Program-made: the position numbers and the translations under genes
NCBI GenBank assembly: GCA_033344895.1
Contig: JAWPMN010000001.1
Location: forward strand, 4,286,001-4,350,000
Origin: Alphaproteobacteria bacterium
GTDB lineage: Bacteria; Pseudomonadota; Alphaproteobacteria; UBA8366; Aestuariispiraceae
DNA: 64,000 nucleotides
Direction of reading: 5' to 3'
The notes under the pieces: generated by a model
The model's input: the letters and a program-made list of their open reading frames with translations, nothing else
The model's database searches: none
What the model was told of the DNA's origin: nothing
Part shown: piece by piece, positions 8,236 through 16,746 of the stretch
How the letters are laid out: each line of letters begins with the position of its first letter
Position numbering within the stretch: position 1 is the first letter of the stretch

Positions 8236-9098
8236 CACGAATCCTCGTTGCGCATCATCAGCGTGTAGAAAACCCAGCTCAGCGCCAGGATGATCAGGAA
8301 GTAGATCAGCGACATCGCCGCCGCCGGGCCCAGGTCGAACTGACCGAGCGCGATCTTGACGAGGTCGATGGACAGAACCGTCGTCGAGTTGCCCGGGCCG
8401 CCGCCGGTCAGCACCGACGCCTCGGTATAGATCATGAAACTGTCCATGAAGCGCAGCAGCACCGCGATGGTGAGCACCCGCTTCATCTTGGGCAGCTGGA
8501 TGTGCCGGAAAATGGACCAGGACCCCGCCCCGTCGATCTTTGCCGCCTGATAGTAGGCGTCGGGGATCGACACCAGTCCCGCATAGGACAGCAGCACCAC
8601 CAGCGACGTCCAGTGCCAGACATCCATCAGGATCAGGGTGAACCACGCATCGCCAGGCTGGCGCGTGAAGTTGTAGTCGAAGCCGAGGGCATTCAGAGAA
8701 TAACCCAGCAGCCCGATATCCGGCAGCGCGAAGATGTTCCACATCGCCCCGACGACGTTCCACGGAATCAGCAGCGGCAGCGCCATCAGCACCAGGCAGA
8801 CCGGCACGAACGGCCCCTTGCGCGGCATGGTCAGCGCAATGGCAATGCCAAGCGGCACTTCGATCGCCAGGATCGAGAAGGTGAAGAGCAGCTGACGACC
8901 CAGGCTGTCGTGGAAACGTTCGGACGTCAGTATCTCCTCGAACCACAACACGCCCGACCAGAAGAAGGTGTTGTCGCCGAATGTTTCCTGAACCGAATAA
9001 TTCACGACGGTCATCAGCGGAATGATCGCGTTGAACGCGACCAGCGCAAAGACCGGCAAGACGAACAGCCAGGCCTTCTGATTGATGGTCTTGTTCAT
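8235..9098 (-). CDS. glpP: Glycerol ABC transporter permease GlpP
   Basis: 287 residues, MalF-like permease with six predicted membrane helices. The coupling-helix motif is SIPDAYYQAAKIDGAGSWSIFRHIQLP (core YYQAAKIDGAG). It pairs with GlpQ. Its start overlaps glpT by 4 bp, consistent with one transport operon. Confidence 0.9.
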   Translation of the reverse strand: MNKTINQKAWLFVLPVFALVAFNAIIPLMTVVNYSVQETFGDNTFFWSGVLWFEEILTSERFHDSLGRQLLFTFSILAIEVPLGIAIALTMPRKGPFVPVCLVLMALPLLIPWNVVGAMWNIFALPDIGLLGYSLNALGFDYNFTRQPGDAWFTLILMDVWHWTSLVVLLSYAGLVSIPDAYYQAAKIDGAGSWSIFRHIQLPKMKRVLTIAVLLRFMDSFMIYTEASVLTGGGPGNSTTVLSIDLVKIALGQFDLGPAAAMSLIYFLIILALSWVFYTLMMRNEDS

Positions 9099-10171
9099 CG
9101 ACCTGCCTCCCCTTCGACCAGCCAGCCGTCGGCATAGATCCGCGTGCTGGACGGATCGAATTCCAGATGGACGGAATCGCTCGGTATCTCTTCACCCTCG
9201 CCGACCAGCAGGCGTACGATCTGATCGCCGCAGCGGGTCTCGACGATACGGTGACGACCGGCATCCGCGACCTTCACGACCGTCGCGGGCAGACCGTCCT
9301 GCGTCAGCCGGACGAATTCAGGACGGACGCCGATTTCCATCGAACCGCCCGCACCGCCGGCCTTGTTCACGGTCGAGACCTTCTGGCCGGCGAACATGGC
9401 ACTGCCATTATCGATGGCACAGGGCAGAACATTCATCCCCGGCGAACCGATGAAGTGCCCGACGAAGGTATGCTGCGGCCGTTCGAACAGGTCGACCGGC
9501 GTGCCAATCTGAACGATTTCGCCGAGATTCATCACGACGACCTTATCCGCGAAGGTCAGGGCCTCCGTTTGATCGTGCGTCACATAGATCATCGTGCGCT
9601 GCACCCGCTGATGCAGTTCCTTCAGCTTCGACCGCAGTTGCCATTTCAGGTGCGGGTCGATGACGGTCAACGGCTCGTCGAACATGATGACGTTCACATC
9701 CTCACGCACCAGGCCGCGGCCCAGCGAGATCTTCTGCTTGCCATCCGCCGTCAGCCCCTTGGCCCGGGTATCCAGACGCTCGGTCATGTCGATGAAATCT
9801 GCGACCTCCCGCACCCGCTTGTCGATGATCGTCGCGTCGACACCGCGATTGCGCAGCGGAAATGCCAGGTTCTCGTAAACCGTCATCGTGTCGTAGACGA
9901 CGGGGAACTGGAACACCTGTGCCAGATGCCGCTGGTCCGGGGCCAGTCCGGTCACGTCCTCATCGCCGAACAGGATACGTCCCTGCTTCGGATGCAACAG
10001 GCCGGAGATGATGTTCAACAAGGTTGTCTTGCCACAGCCGGACGGTCCCAGCAGTGCATAAGCCCCGCCGTCGTCCCAGGTCACATCGACCTGCTTCAGC
10101 GCCCAGTCCGCATCGGTCTGGGGCGCATCCATATAGCTGTGGCGGATGCCGTCGAGGGTAATCTTCGCCAT
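9095..10171 (-). CDS. glpT: Glycerol ABC transporter ATPase GlpT, with degenerate signature motif
   Basis: 358 residues, a UgpC/MalK-type ATPase: nucleotide-binding domain (about 1-235) plus a C-terminal TOBE/OB-fold region. Walker A is GPSGCGKTT, Walker B is VIMFDEPL and the H-loop His is present (VTHDQTEAL). The ABC signature, normally LSGGQ, reads LTADGKQKISLG here. Paired with GlpS, whose H-loop is altered, this predicts one consensus and one degenerate ATP site. The start is 10 bp after the glpS stop. Confidence 0.9.
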   Translation of the reverse strand: MAKITLDGIRHSYMDAPQTDADWALKQVDVTWDDGGAYALLGPSGCGKTTLLNIISGLLHPKQGRILFGDEDVTGLAPDQRHLAQVFQFPVVYDTMTVYENLAFPLRNRGVDATIIDKRVREVADFIDMTERLDTRAKGLTADGKQKISLGRGLVREDVNVIMFDEPLTVIDPHLKWQLRSKLKELHQRVQRTMIYVTHDQTEALTFADKVVVMNLGEIVQIGTPVDLFERPQHTFVGHFIGSPGMNVLPCAIDNGSAMFAGQKVSTVNKAGGAGGSMEIGVRPEFVRLTQDGLPATVVKVADAGRHRIVETRCGDQIVRLLVGEGEEIPSDSVHLEFDPSSTRIYADGWLVEGEAGR

Positions 10172-10181
10172 GGCTCCCTCC

Positions 10182-11249
10182 TCAATCCGCGATCAGGCCG
10201 CCATCGGGGCCGAAATAGAATGCGTGGACAACATCGGCATAGAGTTCCGCCGTCGCACCGACATCAAACGAATGAATGCCATGCGCCAGGGAAACCCAGG
10301 TCTCGTCACCCACCATGAAATGGACAGTGCTTTCGGAACCGCTGAGTTCCGTCACCAGCACCTTGCCCTGAACCCGGACCATTGAATCGCTCTTTCGCTC
10401 CGGCAGGACATGATGTGGGCGCAGGCCGATGCGATATTCACCGTCCGGTCGGTTGGAAAGCACCGCCGGAGTATCCCATTGCGCGCCCCCGCCGAGATCG
10501 ACCTTTCCGCCGGTCTTGCGGATGGTCGCCGTATTGATCGGCGGTTCCGAGAACACGCTGGCACTGATCACATCCTTCGGTCGGCGGTAGACCTCGCCGG
10601 TCGGGCCGAACTGGGTCACGCTGCCTTCATGCATGGTCGCCGTCTTGCCGCCCAACAGCAGCGCCTCGGTCGGCTCAGTGGTCGCATAGACGACGACGCA
10701 GTCCCGATCGGCGAACAGTTTCGGCAGTTCGTCGCGCAATTCCTCGCGCAGCTTGAAATCCAGGTTGGCCAGCGGCTCATCCAGAAGGACCAGATCCGAT
10801 GATTTCACCAGCGCCCGCGCCATCGCGCAGCGCTGCTGCTGGCCGCCGGAAAGTTCCGACGGGCGGCGGTCGAGCATCGGGGTCAGCTTCAGCAGTTCCG
10901 CCATGCGCCCGACCCGCTCCTTAATCTCGCGTTCATTCCGCCGCGCCACGCGCAGGGGCGATGCGATATTCTCGAAGACGGTAAAGTTCGGATAGTTGAT
11001 GAACTGCTGATAGACCATGGACACGTTGCGGTCCTGCACCCGCATCCCGGTCACATCCTTCCCGTTGAAGTGCAGCGACCCGCCGGTCGGACGGTCCAGG
11101 CCGGCCATCAGCTGCATCAGCGTCGTCTTCCCCGCCAGTGTCGTGCCGAGGAGGATGTTGAAGCTCCCCGGTTCGAAGGTCAGATCGGTCGGGTGAATAT
11201 GCACCGAACCGTCCACCGTCTTGGCGATTTGTCTCAGTTCTAGGGTCAT
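10182..11249 (-). CDS. glpS: Glycerol ABC transporter ATPase GlpS, lacking the H-loop histidine
   Basis: 355 residues, MalK-type ATPase with C-terminal TOBE region. Walker A (GTTLAGKTTL), a canonical signature (LSGGQQQRCAMARAL) and Walker B (LVLLDEPLANLD) are present. Where the switch histidine should be, the sequence reads VVYATTEPTEAL, so Thr occupies that site. It is expected to form an asymmetric heterodimer with GlpT. It is separated from glpV by 131 bp that hold a strong hairpin. Confidence 0.9.
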   Translation of the reverse strand: MTLELRQIAKTVDGSVHIHPTDLTFEPGSFNILLGTTLAGKTTLMQLMAGLDRPTGGSLHFNGKDVTGMRVQDRNVSMVYQQFINYPNFTVFENIASPLRVARRNEREIKERVGRMAELLKLTPMLDRRPSELSGGQQQRCAMARALVKSSDLVLLDEPLANLDFKLREELRDELPKLFADRDCVVVYATTEPTEALLLGGKTATMHEGSVTQFGPTGEVYRRPKDVISASVFSEPPINTATIRKTGGKVDLGGGAQWDTPAVLSNRPDGEYRIGLRPHHVLPERKSDSMVRVQGKVLVTELSGSESTVHFMVGDETWVSLAHGIHSFDVGATAELYADVVHAFYFGPDGGLIAD

Positions 11250-11319
11250 AGGACTCCGTCTCTCAACCGCGTGTGAGAAAGGTACAAACGAATTTACAGG
11301 ATTTTCCGTGAGCCGGCAC

Positions 11320-11355
11320 GGTCCGGAGGGCGAGGAAGAGCAAACCCTCCGGACC
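11320..11355. terminator. Strong intercistronic hairpin between glpV and glpS
   Basis: A perfect 11-bp inverted repeat, GGTCCGGAGGG (11320-11330) and CCCTCCGGACC (11345-11355), lies 25 bp past the glpV stop. No T-run follows on the minus strand, so it is more likely a partial terminator or 3' stabiliser that keeps binding-protein mRNA in excess than a full stop. Confidence 0.55.
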
Positions 11356-11380
11356 GGCCAAGCGGATCCCTAAATCGGGA

Positions 11381-13117
11381 TCAGTTTTCGGCCCAACGCT
11401 TCACGAGTTCGTCGTAGGAGATAGTTTTCCCCTGCGGCTTCTCGTTGTCGAGCTTGGCCTTGGCGCCACCCTTGCCGAGCCATTCGCTCGGGTCTTTTTC
11501 GTCATTCAGACGCGGACCGCATCCGCCATAGGTGTTGTTCGCCTCGTCCGCGCGCTGCATGCGGGACATCACCTGGTCCATCTCACCGGCGAGACGGTCC
11601 ATGGCTTCCTGCGGCGTGAAGGTACCGGAGTTCACGTCCCCGATATTCTGCCACCACAGCTGCGCCAGCTTCGGATAATCCGGCACGTTGACGCCCGTCG
11701 GGGTCCAGTTGACCCGGTCCGGCGAACGATAGAACTCGACCAGACCGCCCAGATTCGGCGCGCGGTCGGTAAAGCTCTGGTGACGCACCGTGCTGTCCCG
11801 AACGAAGGTCAGGCCGACATGGCTCTTGCGGACGTCGACGGTCTTCGACACGACGAACTGGGCATACAGCCAGGCCGCCTTCTGACGGTCGATCGGGGTC
11901 GACTTGAACAGGGTCCAGGAACCGGCGTCCTGATAGCCCAGCTTCTGGCCTTCCTCCCAGTACGGTCCGTGCGGGGACGGCGCCATGCGCCAAAGCGGCT
12001 TGCCGGCATCGTCGACCGTGTTGTTGCCGTCGGCTTTCGGGGCAACCATCGACGCCGTGAAGGCGGTGTACCAGAAAATCTGCTGGGCAACGTTACCCTG
12101 GCTGAGCGCCGGCAGCGACTGATAGAAGTCGTAATCCGCGGCGCCCGGAGGGGCGTAGTTGCGCAGCCATTCGTCCCACTTGCGGATCGCATAGACCGCC
12201 GCCGGGCCGTTCGTGCCGCCACCGCGAGACACCGACGCGCCGGCCGGATTGCAGCTGTCCGCTTCCATCCGGATGCCCCATTCGTCGATCGGACGGCCAT
12301 TCGGCAGACCTTTCGAGCCGGCACCCGCCATGGACAGCCAGGCATCGGTCATGCGCCAGCCCAGATCGGGTGCGCGCTTGCCATAATCCATGTGACCGTA
12401 AACGCGGACGCCGTCGATTTCCTTGACGTGCTCGCTGAAGAACTGGGCGATGTCCTCATAGGCCGACCAGTTGACCGGAACGCCGAGGTCGTAGCCGTAG
12501 ATTTCCTTGAACTGCGCCTGCAGGTCTTCGCGGTCGAACCAGTCCTTGCGGAACCAGTAGAGGTTCGCGAACTGCTGATCGGGAAGCTGGTACAGCTTGC
12601 CGTCCGGACCGGTCGTGAACGACTTGCCCATGAAGTCGTCGAGATCCAGCATCGGGTTCGTGACGTCAGCGCCGTCGCCTGCCATGAAGTCGCTCAGATT
12701 GACGGCGAGTTGCAGACGCGAATGGGTGCCAATCAGGTCACTGTCGTTGACATAGGCGTCGTACAGGTTCCGGTTCGTCTGCATCTGCGTCTGAACCGCC
12801 TGCACCACCTCGCCCTCGCCGAGCAGCTGATGGTTCACCTTGATTCCGGTGATTTCCTCGAACGCCTTTGTCAGGACCTTCGATTCATATTCATGCGTCG
12901 GAATGGTTTCCGACAGCACGTTGATTTCCATGCCCTTGAACGGTTCGGCGGCTTTGATGAACCACCGCATTTCTTCCATCTGCTCGTCGGCCGAAAGGGT
13001 CGAGGGCTGGAACTCCTCCTCGATCCATTTCTTGGCTTCCTCTTCACCGGCAACCGCGTTGCCAGCGAAAGCGAGAGCCGCAGCGACCGCAACAGATGCG
13101 ATCAGTTGGTTTCGCAT
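11381..13117 (-). CDS. glpV: Glycerol ABC transporter periplasmic binding protein GlpV
   Basis: 578 residues, longer than typical sugar-binding proteins but normal for the GlpV group. A signal peptide (MRNQLIASVAVAAALAFAGNAVAG, cleavage near 23) precedes a type 1 extracellular solute-binding fold. It captures glycerol in the periplasm for GlpSTPQ. It is the first gene of the operon and faces glpR across 161 bp that contain repeated CGAAAG elements. The identification rests on length, operon partners and the divergent glpR-glpD pair. Confidence 0.88.
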   Translation of the reverse strand: MRNQLIASVAVAAALAFAGNAVAGEEEAKKWIEEEFQPSTLSADEQMEEMRWFIKAAEPFKGMEINVLSETIPTHEYESKVLTKAFEEITGIKVNHQLLGEGEVVQAVQTQMQTNRNLYDAYVNDSDLIGTHSRLQLAVNLSDFMAGDGADVTNPMLDLDDFMGKSFTTGPDGKLYQLPDQQFANLYWFRKDWFDREDLQAQFKEIYGYDLGVPVNWSAYEDIAQFFSEHVKEIDGVRVYGHMDYGKRAPDLGWRMTDAWLSMAGAGSKGLPNGRPIDEWGIRMEADSCNPAGASVSRGGGTNGPAAVYAIRKWDEWLRNYAPPGAADYDFYQSLPALSQGNVAQQIFWYTAFTASMVAPKADGNNTVDDAGKPLWRMAPSPHGPYWEEGQKLGYQDAGSWTLFKSTPIDRQKAAWLYAQFVVSKTVDVRKSHVGLTFVRDSTVRHQSFTDRAPNLGGLVEFYRSPDRVNWTPTGVNVPDYPKLAQLWWQNIGDVNSGTFTPQEAMDRLAGEMDQVMSRMQRADEANNTYGGCGPRLNDEKDPSEWLGKGGAKAKLDNEKPQGKTISYDELVKRWAEN

Positions 13118-13160
13118 TCTGGGGTACCTCCCTAGTCGGTTTTATGGGCGCACTATCAAA

Positions 13161-13270
13161 CGAAACCAAAAGCACGTCAATACGAAAACTAAATTGCTTA
13201 TTTTTTGCTAGAAACGATCAAAATTTGTGGTATTGAGATCGAAAGGGCGCAATCCGAAAGAAAACGAAAG
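13161..13270. promoter_or_regulatory. Putative GlpR operator repeats between glpV and glpR
   Basis: The divergent glpV/glpR spacer is A-rich and contains CGAAA at 13161 and 13183 and CGAAAG at 13240, 13255 and 13265, all in the same orientation. The last three precede the glpR start. DeoR-type repressors often bind such short direct repeats, so these are candidate operators controlling both arms. Binding is inferred. Confidence 0.45.
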
Positions 13271-13278
13271 TAAACCGA

Positions 13279-14064
13279 ATGGAACCCCTCTCGCCCCGAC
13301 AGGCCCAGATTCTGACCCTCGCCCGCGAACGCGGTCGGGTACAGGTGGACTCCCTGGCAGAGGCGTATGAGGTCTCCGTCCAGACGATCCGCAAGGATCT
13401 CAATGAGTTGTGCGACCGCAAACTTTTACAACGCATCCACGGCGGCGCGCTCTACCCTTCCGGTGCAAGCAACTACGCCTATGACTCACGCAGGGTTCTG
13501 GCAGAGGAAGAGAAACGGCGGATCGGTGTGCGAACCGCCGCGCTGATTCCGGAAAACTGCGCCGTGATCCTGAATATCGGCACGACAACAGAACAGGTCG
13601 CCCAGGCCCTGCGAACGCATCAGGGCATGATGGTGGTGACGAACAACCTGAACGTAGCGAACCTCCTGCGCGGCGCGGAAAACATCGAGGTCATCGTCGC
13701 AGGCGGGATCGTCCGGTCGACGGATGGCGGAATCGTCGGTGAAAGTGCGGTCGAGTTCATTCGGCAGTTCCGTGTCGACTATGCGATCATCGGGGCATCG
13801 GCGATCGATTCCGACGGTGTGCTACTGGACTACGACTACCGCGAGGTCCGGGTCTCGCAGGAGATCATGCGGCAGGCGCGTCAGACGATTCTGGTCGCAG
13901 ACAGCATGAAGTTCGATCGACGCGCGCCGGTTCGAATCGGGCACCTGTCCGAAATCGATGTCCTGGTCACCGACTCGCCCCTTCCCCCTTCCCTGGCAGC
14001 GATCTGCCGCGAGAACGACGTTACCGTCGAAATCTGCGGCGCGCCCGACACCGAAAGCGACTGA
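13279..14064 (+). CDS. glpR: DeoR-family transcriptional repressor GlpR
   Basis: 261 residues. An N-terminal DeoR helix-turn-helix (about 6-58: VDSLAEAYEVSVQTIRKDLN) is followed by the DeoR sensor domain, with phosphosugar-binding features (LNIGTTTEQVAQAL; IVGESAVEFIRQF; ADSMKFDRRAPVR). It is expected to repress the divergent glp operon and its own glpD unless glycerol-3-phosphate is bound. glpD begins 13 bp downstream. Confidence 0.9.
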   Translation: MEPLSPRQAQILTLARERGRVQVDSLAEAYEVSVQTIRKDLNELCDRKLLQRIHGGALYPSGASNYAYDSRRVLAEEEKRRIGVRTAALIPENCAVILNIGTTTEQVAQALRTHQGMMVVTNNLNVANLLRGAENIEVIVAGGIVRSTDGGIVGESAVEFIRQFRVDYAIIGASAIDSDGVLLDYDYREVRVSQEIMRQARQTILVADSMKFDRRAPVRIGHLSEIDVLVTDSPLPPSLAAICRENDVTVEICGAPDTESD

Positions 14065-14077
14065 GGTCCGTACCCTG

Positions 14078-15583
14078 ATGAGCAACGATACATCTCCTTA
14101 CGACATCTTCATCGTCGGTGGCGGCATCAACGGATGCGGCATCGCCCGCGACGCCGTCGGTCGCGACTTCTCCGTCGGTTTGTGCGAGAAGGAGGATCTG
14201 GCCAAGGGAACGTCATCCGGCTCGACCAAGCTGATCCACGGCGGGTTGCGCTATCTCGAACATTATGAGTTCCGGCTGGTGCGCGAATCCCTGATGGAGC
14301 GTGAGACCCTGTGGCGCAATGCACCGCACATCATCTGGCCCCTGCGTTTCGTGCTGCCGCATCACAGCGGATTGCGGCCTGCCTGGCTGCTGCGCCTCGG
14401 CCTGTTTCTTTACGATCACCTCGGCGGCCGGAAGCTGCTGCCGCCGACGAAGGCCCTCAATCTGCGTGATCACCCGGCCGGGGCGCCGCTCAAGGACGAA
14501 TTCACGCGCGGCTTCGAGTACTCGGACTGCTGGGTTCAGGATGCGCGGCTGACGATCCTGAATGCGCGCGATGCGGCGGACCGGGGCGCCGACATCATGA
14601 CCCGAACGGAATGCATCCGTCTGACCCGCCGGGACGGCCTATGGGAGATCGAACTGCGCGACACGGTGTCCGGCGACACCCGGACCTGCCGGGCGCGTCT
14701 GGTCGTGAATGCCGCGGGCCCCTGGGTCGACCGGCTGCTGCGCGGGGCAGCGGGAGACAACGGCGCCCACAATGTACGGCTTGTGCAGGGCAGTCATATC
14801 GTGACCCGCAAACTGTTCGATCATGACCGGTGCTACATCTTCCAGAACAGCGACCAGCGCATCTTCTTCGCCATCCCCTATGAGCAGGACTTCACCCTGA
14901 TCGGCACCACGGACCGGGATTTCGACGGCGATCTGGATGAGTATGGCATATCCGACGCTGAAACCGACTACCTGCTGGCCGGTGCCAGCGACTATTTCAA
15001 GCAACCGGTCGGCCGCGACGATATCGTGTGGACCTATTCCGGTGTCCGCCCGCTCTTCGATGACGGGGCCAGTGCCGCCCAGGAAGCGACGCGCGACTAT
15101 GTGCTGCGCGTGGACGGTGCGGAGGACGAGCCCGCCTTGATCAATGTCTTCGGCGGCAAGATCACCACGTTCCGGCGGCTGGCCGAAAGCATGCTGGAGA
15201 AAATCGAGGCACGCCTCGGTAGCCGGGGCGGCAGCTGGACGGCGGACGCGCCGTTACCCGGCGGCGACTTTCCGGCGGAGGGCGCAGGGCGCCTGATGGA
15301 AGATCTCTGCAGGCAGTATCCTGCCATGCCTGCATCCCTGATCGATCGAATGGTCCGACACTATGGGTCCCTGACCCCGGCCATTCTCGGGGAAGCAAAG
15401 TCAACGGACGACCTCGGCCCCCATTTCGGGGCGGACCTCTATGCGGCGGAAGTGACCCATCTCATGCAGTCCGAATGGGCCAGAACCGCAGACGACGTCC
15501 TGTGGCGGCGCACGAAGCTTGGCCTTCGCCTGAGCGAGGCGGAGAAGGCCGCTCTCGACAACTGGATGGCCGCACAATCCTGA
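14078..15583 (+). CDS. glpD: Aerobic glycerol-3-phosphate dehydrogenase GlpD
   Basis: 501 residues, the normal GlpD length. It oxidises glycerol-3-phosphate to DHAP with FAD, passing electrons to quinone at the inner membrane. The FAD dinucleotide-binding motif is IVGGGINGCGIARDA, followed by GTSSGSTKLIHGGLRYLE, and the C-terminal GlpD-type helical domain (SLIDRMVRHYGS) is present. The start at 14078 (MSNDTSPYD) is preferred to an in-frame upstream start lying inside glpR. No glycerol kinase gene is present in the window, so the GlpD substrate must come from a kinase encoded elsewhere. Confidence 0.94.
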   Translation: MSNDTSPYDIFIVGGGINGCGIARDAVGRDFSVGLCEKEDLAKGTSSGSTKLIHGGLRYLEHYEFRLVRESLMERETLWRNAPHIIWPLRFVLPHHSGLRPAWLLRLGLFLYDHLGGRKLLPPTKALNLRDHPAGAPLKDEFTRGFEYSDCWVQDARLTILNARDAADRGADIMTRTECIRLTRRDGLWEIELRDTVSGDTRTCRARLVVNAAGPWVDRLLRGAAGDNGAHNVRLVQGSHIVTRKLFDHDRCYIFQNSDQRIFFAIPYEQDFTLIGTTDRDFDGDLDEYGISDAETDYLLAGASDYFKQPVGRDDIVWTYSGVRPLFDDGASAAQEATRDYVLRVDGAEDEPALINVFGGKITTFRRLAESMLEKIEARLGSRGGSWTADAPLPGGDFPAEGAGRLMEDLCRQYPAMPASLIDRMVRHYGSLTPAILGEAKSTDDLGPHFGADLYAAEVTHLMQSEWARTADDVLWRRTKLGLRLSEAEKAALDNWMAAQS

Positions 15584-15604
15584 TCCTCTCCCAAGAGCGG
15601 ATCA
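15581..15604 (+). terminator. Hairpin at the glpD stop
   Basis: The sequence TGATCC-T-CTC, loop CCAA, GAG-C-GGATCA begins on the glpD stop codon and forms a stem of about nine pairs with one mismatch. It lacks a following T-run, so it is only a candidate end of the glpR-glpD transcript. Confidence 0.4.
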
Positions 15605-15643
15605 GACCTCCCTGACGCAGAAAAGAATATCGATATTTTTCTT

Positions 15644-15672
15644 TTGCGAATAATTCGCAATAACACTATACC
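15644..15672 (+). promoter_or_regulatory. Promoter of the AraC gene with an overlapping palindromic operator (Fur-like)
   Basis: A perfect 7-3-7 palindrome, TTGCGAA-TAA-TTCGCAA, spans 15644-15660. Its left arm doubles as a -35-like TTGCGA, with TATACC (15667-15672) 17 bases further on as a -10. A repressor on the palindrome would block polymerase. The shape resembles alphaproteobacterial Fur-family boxes, which fits the iron-type operon opposite. A second palindrome, AATATCGATATT (15626-15637), lies just upstream. Confidence 0.5.
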
Positions 15673-15726
15673 TGTGACTGCGGGTATGGAGCATGCCCGA
15701 ACCAATGGCATATCAAGGCAGACCGA

Positions 15727-16743
15727 ATGACGGGCGCCGGCAGTTCTGGCACATGCAATACGGCGGTTTCTTTCGAAGGCGATGTCAGCCTGTCCGCCCT
15801 TCGGCGCACGTCGGAAGCGACACGTGCCACGGGCTTTCGCATATCGGCGGACGACGGCCAGGTGGACCGAACCGTGATCCGCGGGCGCATGAACAACATT
15901 CTCGCCCCGTCGGGATTGGCAATCCATGTCACGGATACCACCGGTACCGTCGATACCGACGCGAGTTGGCAAATGCAGGCCGCCTTCGTCGTGGCCATCG
16001 TGCTGGAGGGCAGTCTGGACACCTGGCTGGGTGACCGCCCGATGACGCTGGGCACCGGGTCAGAGCCAATCGGCCAATACTGGAACCTGACGGACGAGAC
16101 AGTGATCCGGCGCCGGTCGAAACGCGGTGCCCACATTCGCAAGGTGATCATCGGCATACCGCGCGAATGGGTTCAGACTGTCCTGAGAGATCTGGCGGAT
16201 AACGATACCCCCTCCCCCGATTGTCTGGTCCGGCACAGGGCCATCGGAACCTGGCGTCCCTCGCGCCACGTTCAGACGCTGGCCGAGCAGTTGATCAACC
16301 CGACGCAGGATCTTCCGGTACTGAGGGTCCTGTCGGCGGAAGCAAAGGCCACCGAAATCGTCTATGAAGCATTCCGCCACATCCTGAATCGGGGAAACGA
16401 AACAGACCAGACCACCGACCCCAGCCTGACCGAGGCCGGAAGGGCACAACAGGTCCGACAGTACATCCTGGACAACGTGGCCTCTCCCCTGCCGCTGGCT
16501 GCCATTGCCGCAGCAATGGGCATGAGCGTCGGTTCGATGCAAAGCGCCTTCAAGTCGACCTACAAAATGACGATCGGCGCCTTCATTCGCGAACAGCGGC
16601 TGATCGCGGCACGCGACTGGCTCGAGTTGGACGGAAAGCGAGTCAGCGAGGCCGCCTATCTGGCGGGCTACGACAACCCCGCCAGCTTCTCCACCGCCTT
16701 CAAGCGCATGTTCGGCATAGCGCCATCCGGATGCAGACGCTGA
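15727..16743 (+). CDS. AraC-family transcriptional regulator of the iron-chelate locus
   Basis: 338 residues. The C-terminal 100 residues hold two helix-turn-helix motifs of AraC type (PLPLAAIAAAMGMSVGSMQ and the signature RVSEAAYLAGYDNPASFSTAFKRMFG). The N-terminal 220 residues are a ligand-sensing region resembling PchR-type siderophore regulators, with no clear further motif. It converges on tonB with only 3 bp between stops. By position it likely activates the operon that starts with the TonB-dependent receptor when the ferric ligand is imported; that role is inferred. Confidence 0.85.
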   Translation: MTGAGSSGTCNTAVSFEGDVSLSALRRTSEATRATGFRISADDGQVDRTVIRGRMNNILAPSGLAIHVTDTTGTVDTDASWQMQAAFVVAIVLEGSLDTWLGDRPMTLGTGSEPIGQYWNLTDETVIRRRSKRGAHIRKVIIGIPREWVQTVLRDLADNDTPSPDCLVRHRAIGTWRPSRHVQTLAEQLINPTQDLPVLRVLSAEAKATEIVYEAFRHILNRGNETDQTTDPSLTEAGRAQQVRQYILDNVASPLPLAAIAAAMGMSVGSMQSAFKSTYKMTIGAFIREQRLIAARDWLELDGKRVSEAAYLAGYDNPASFSTAFKRMFGIAPSGCRR

Positions 16744-16746
16744 CGG

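Noticed and set aside
8236-9264. In-frame extension of glpQ to 609 codons
   Set aside because: The added part overlaps glpP in another frame and has no permease features; the ATG at 8235 coupled to the glpP stop is the natural start.
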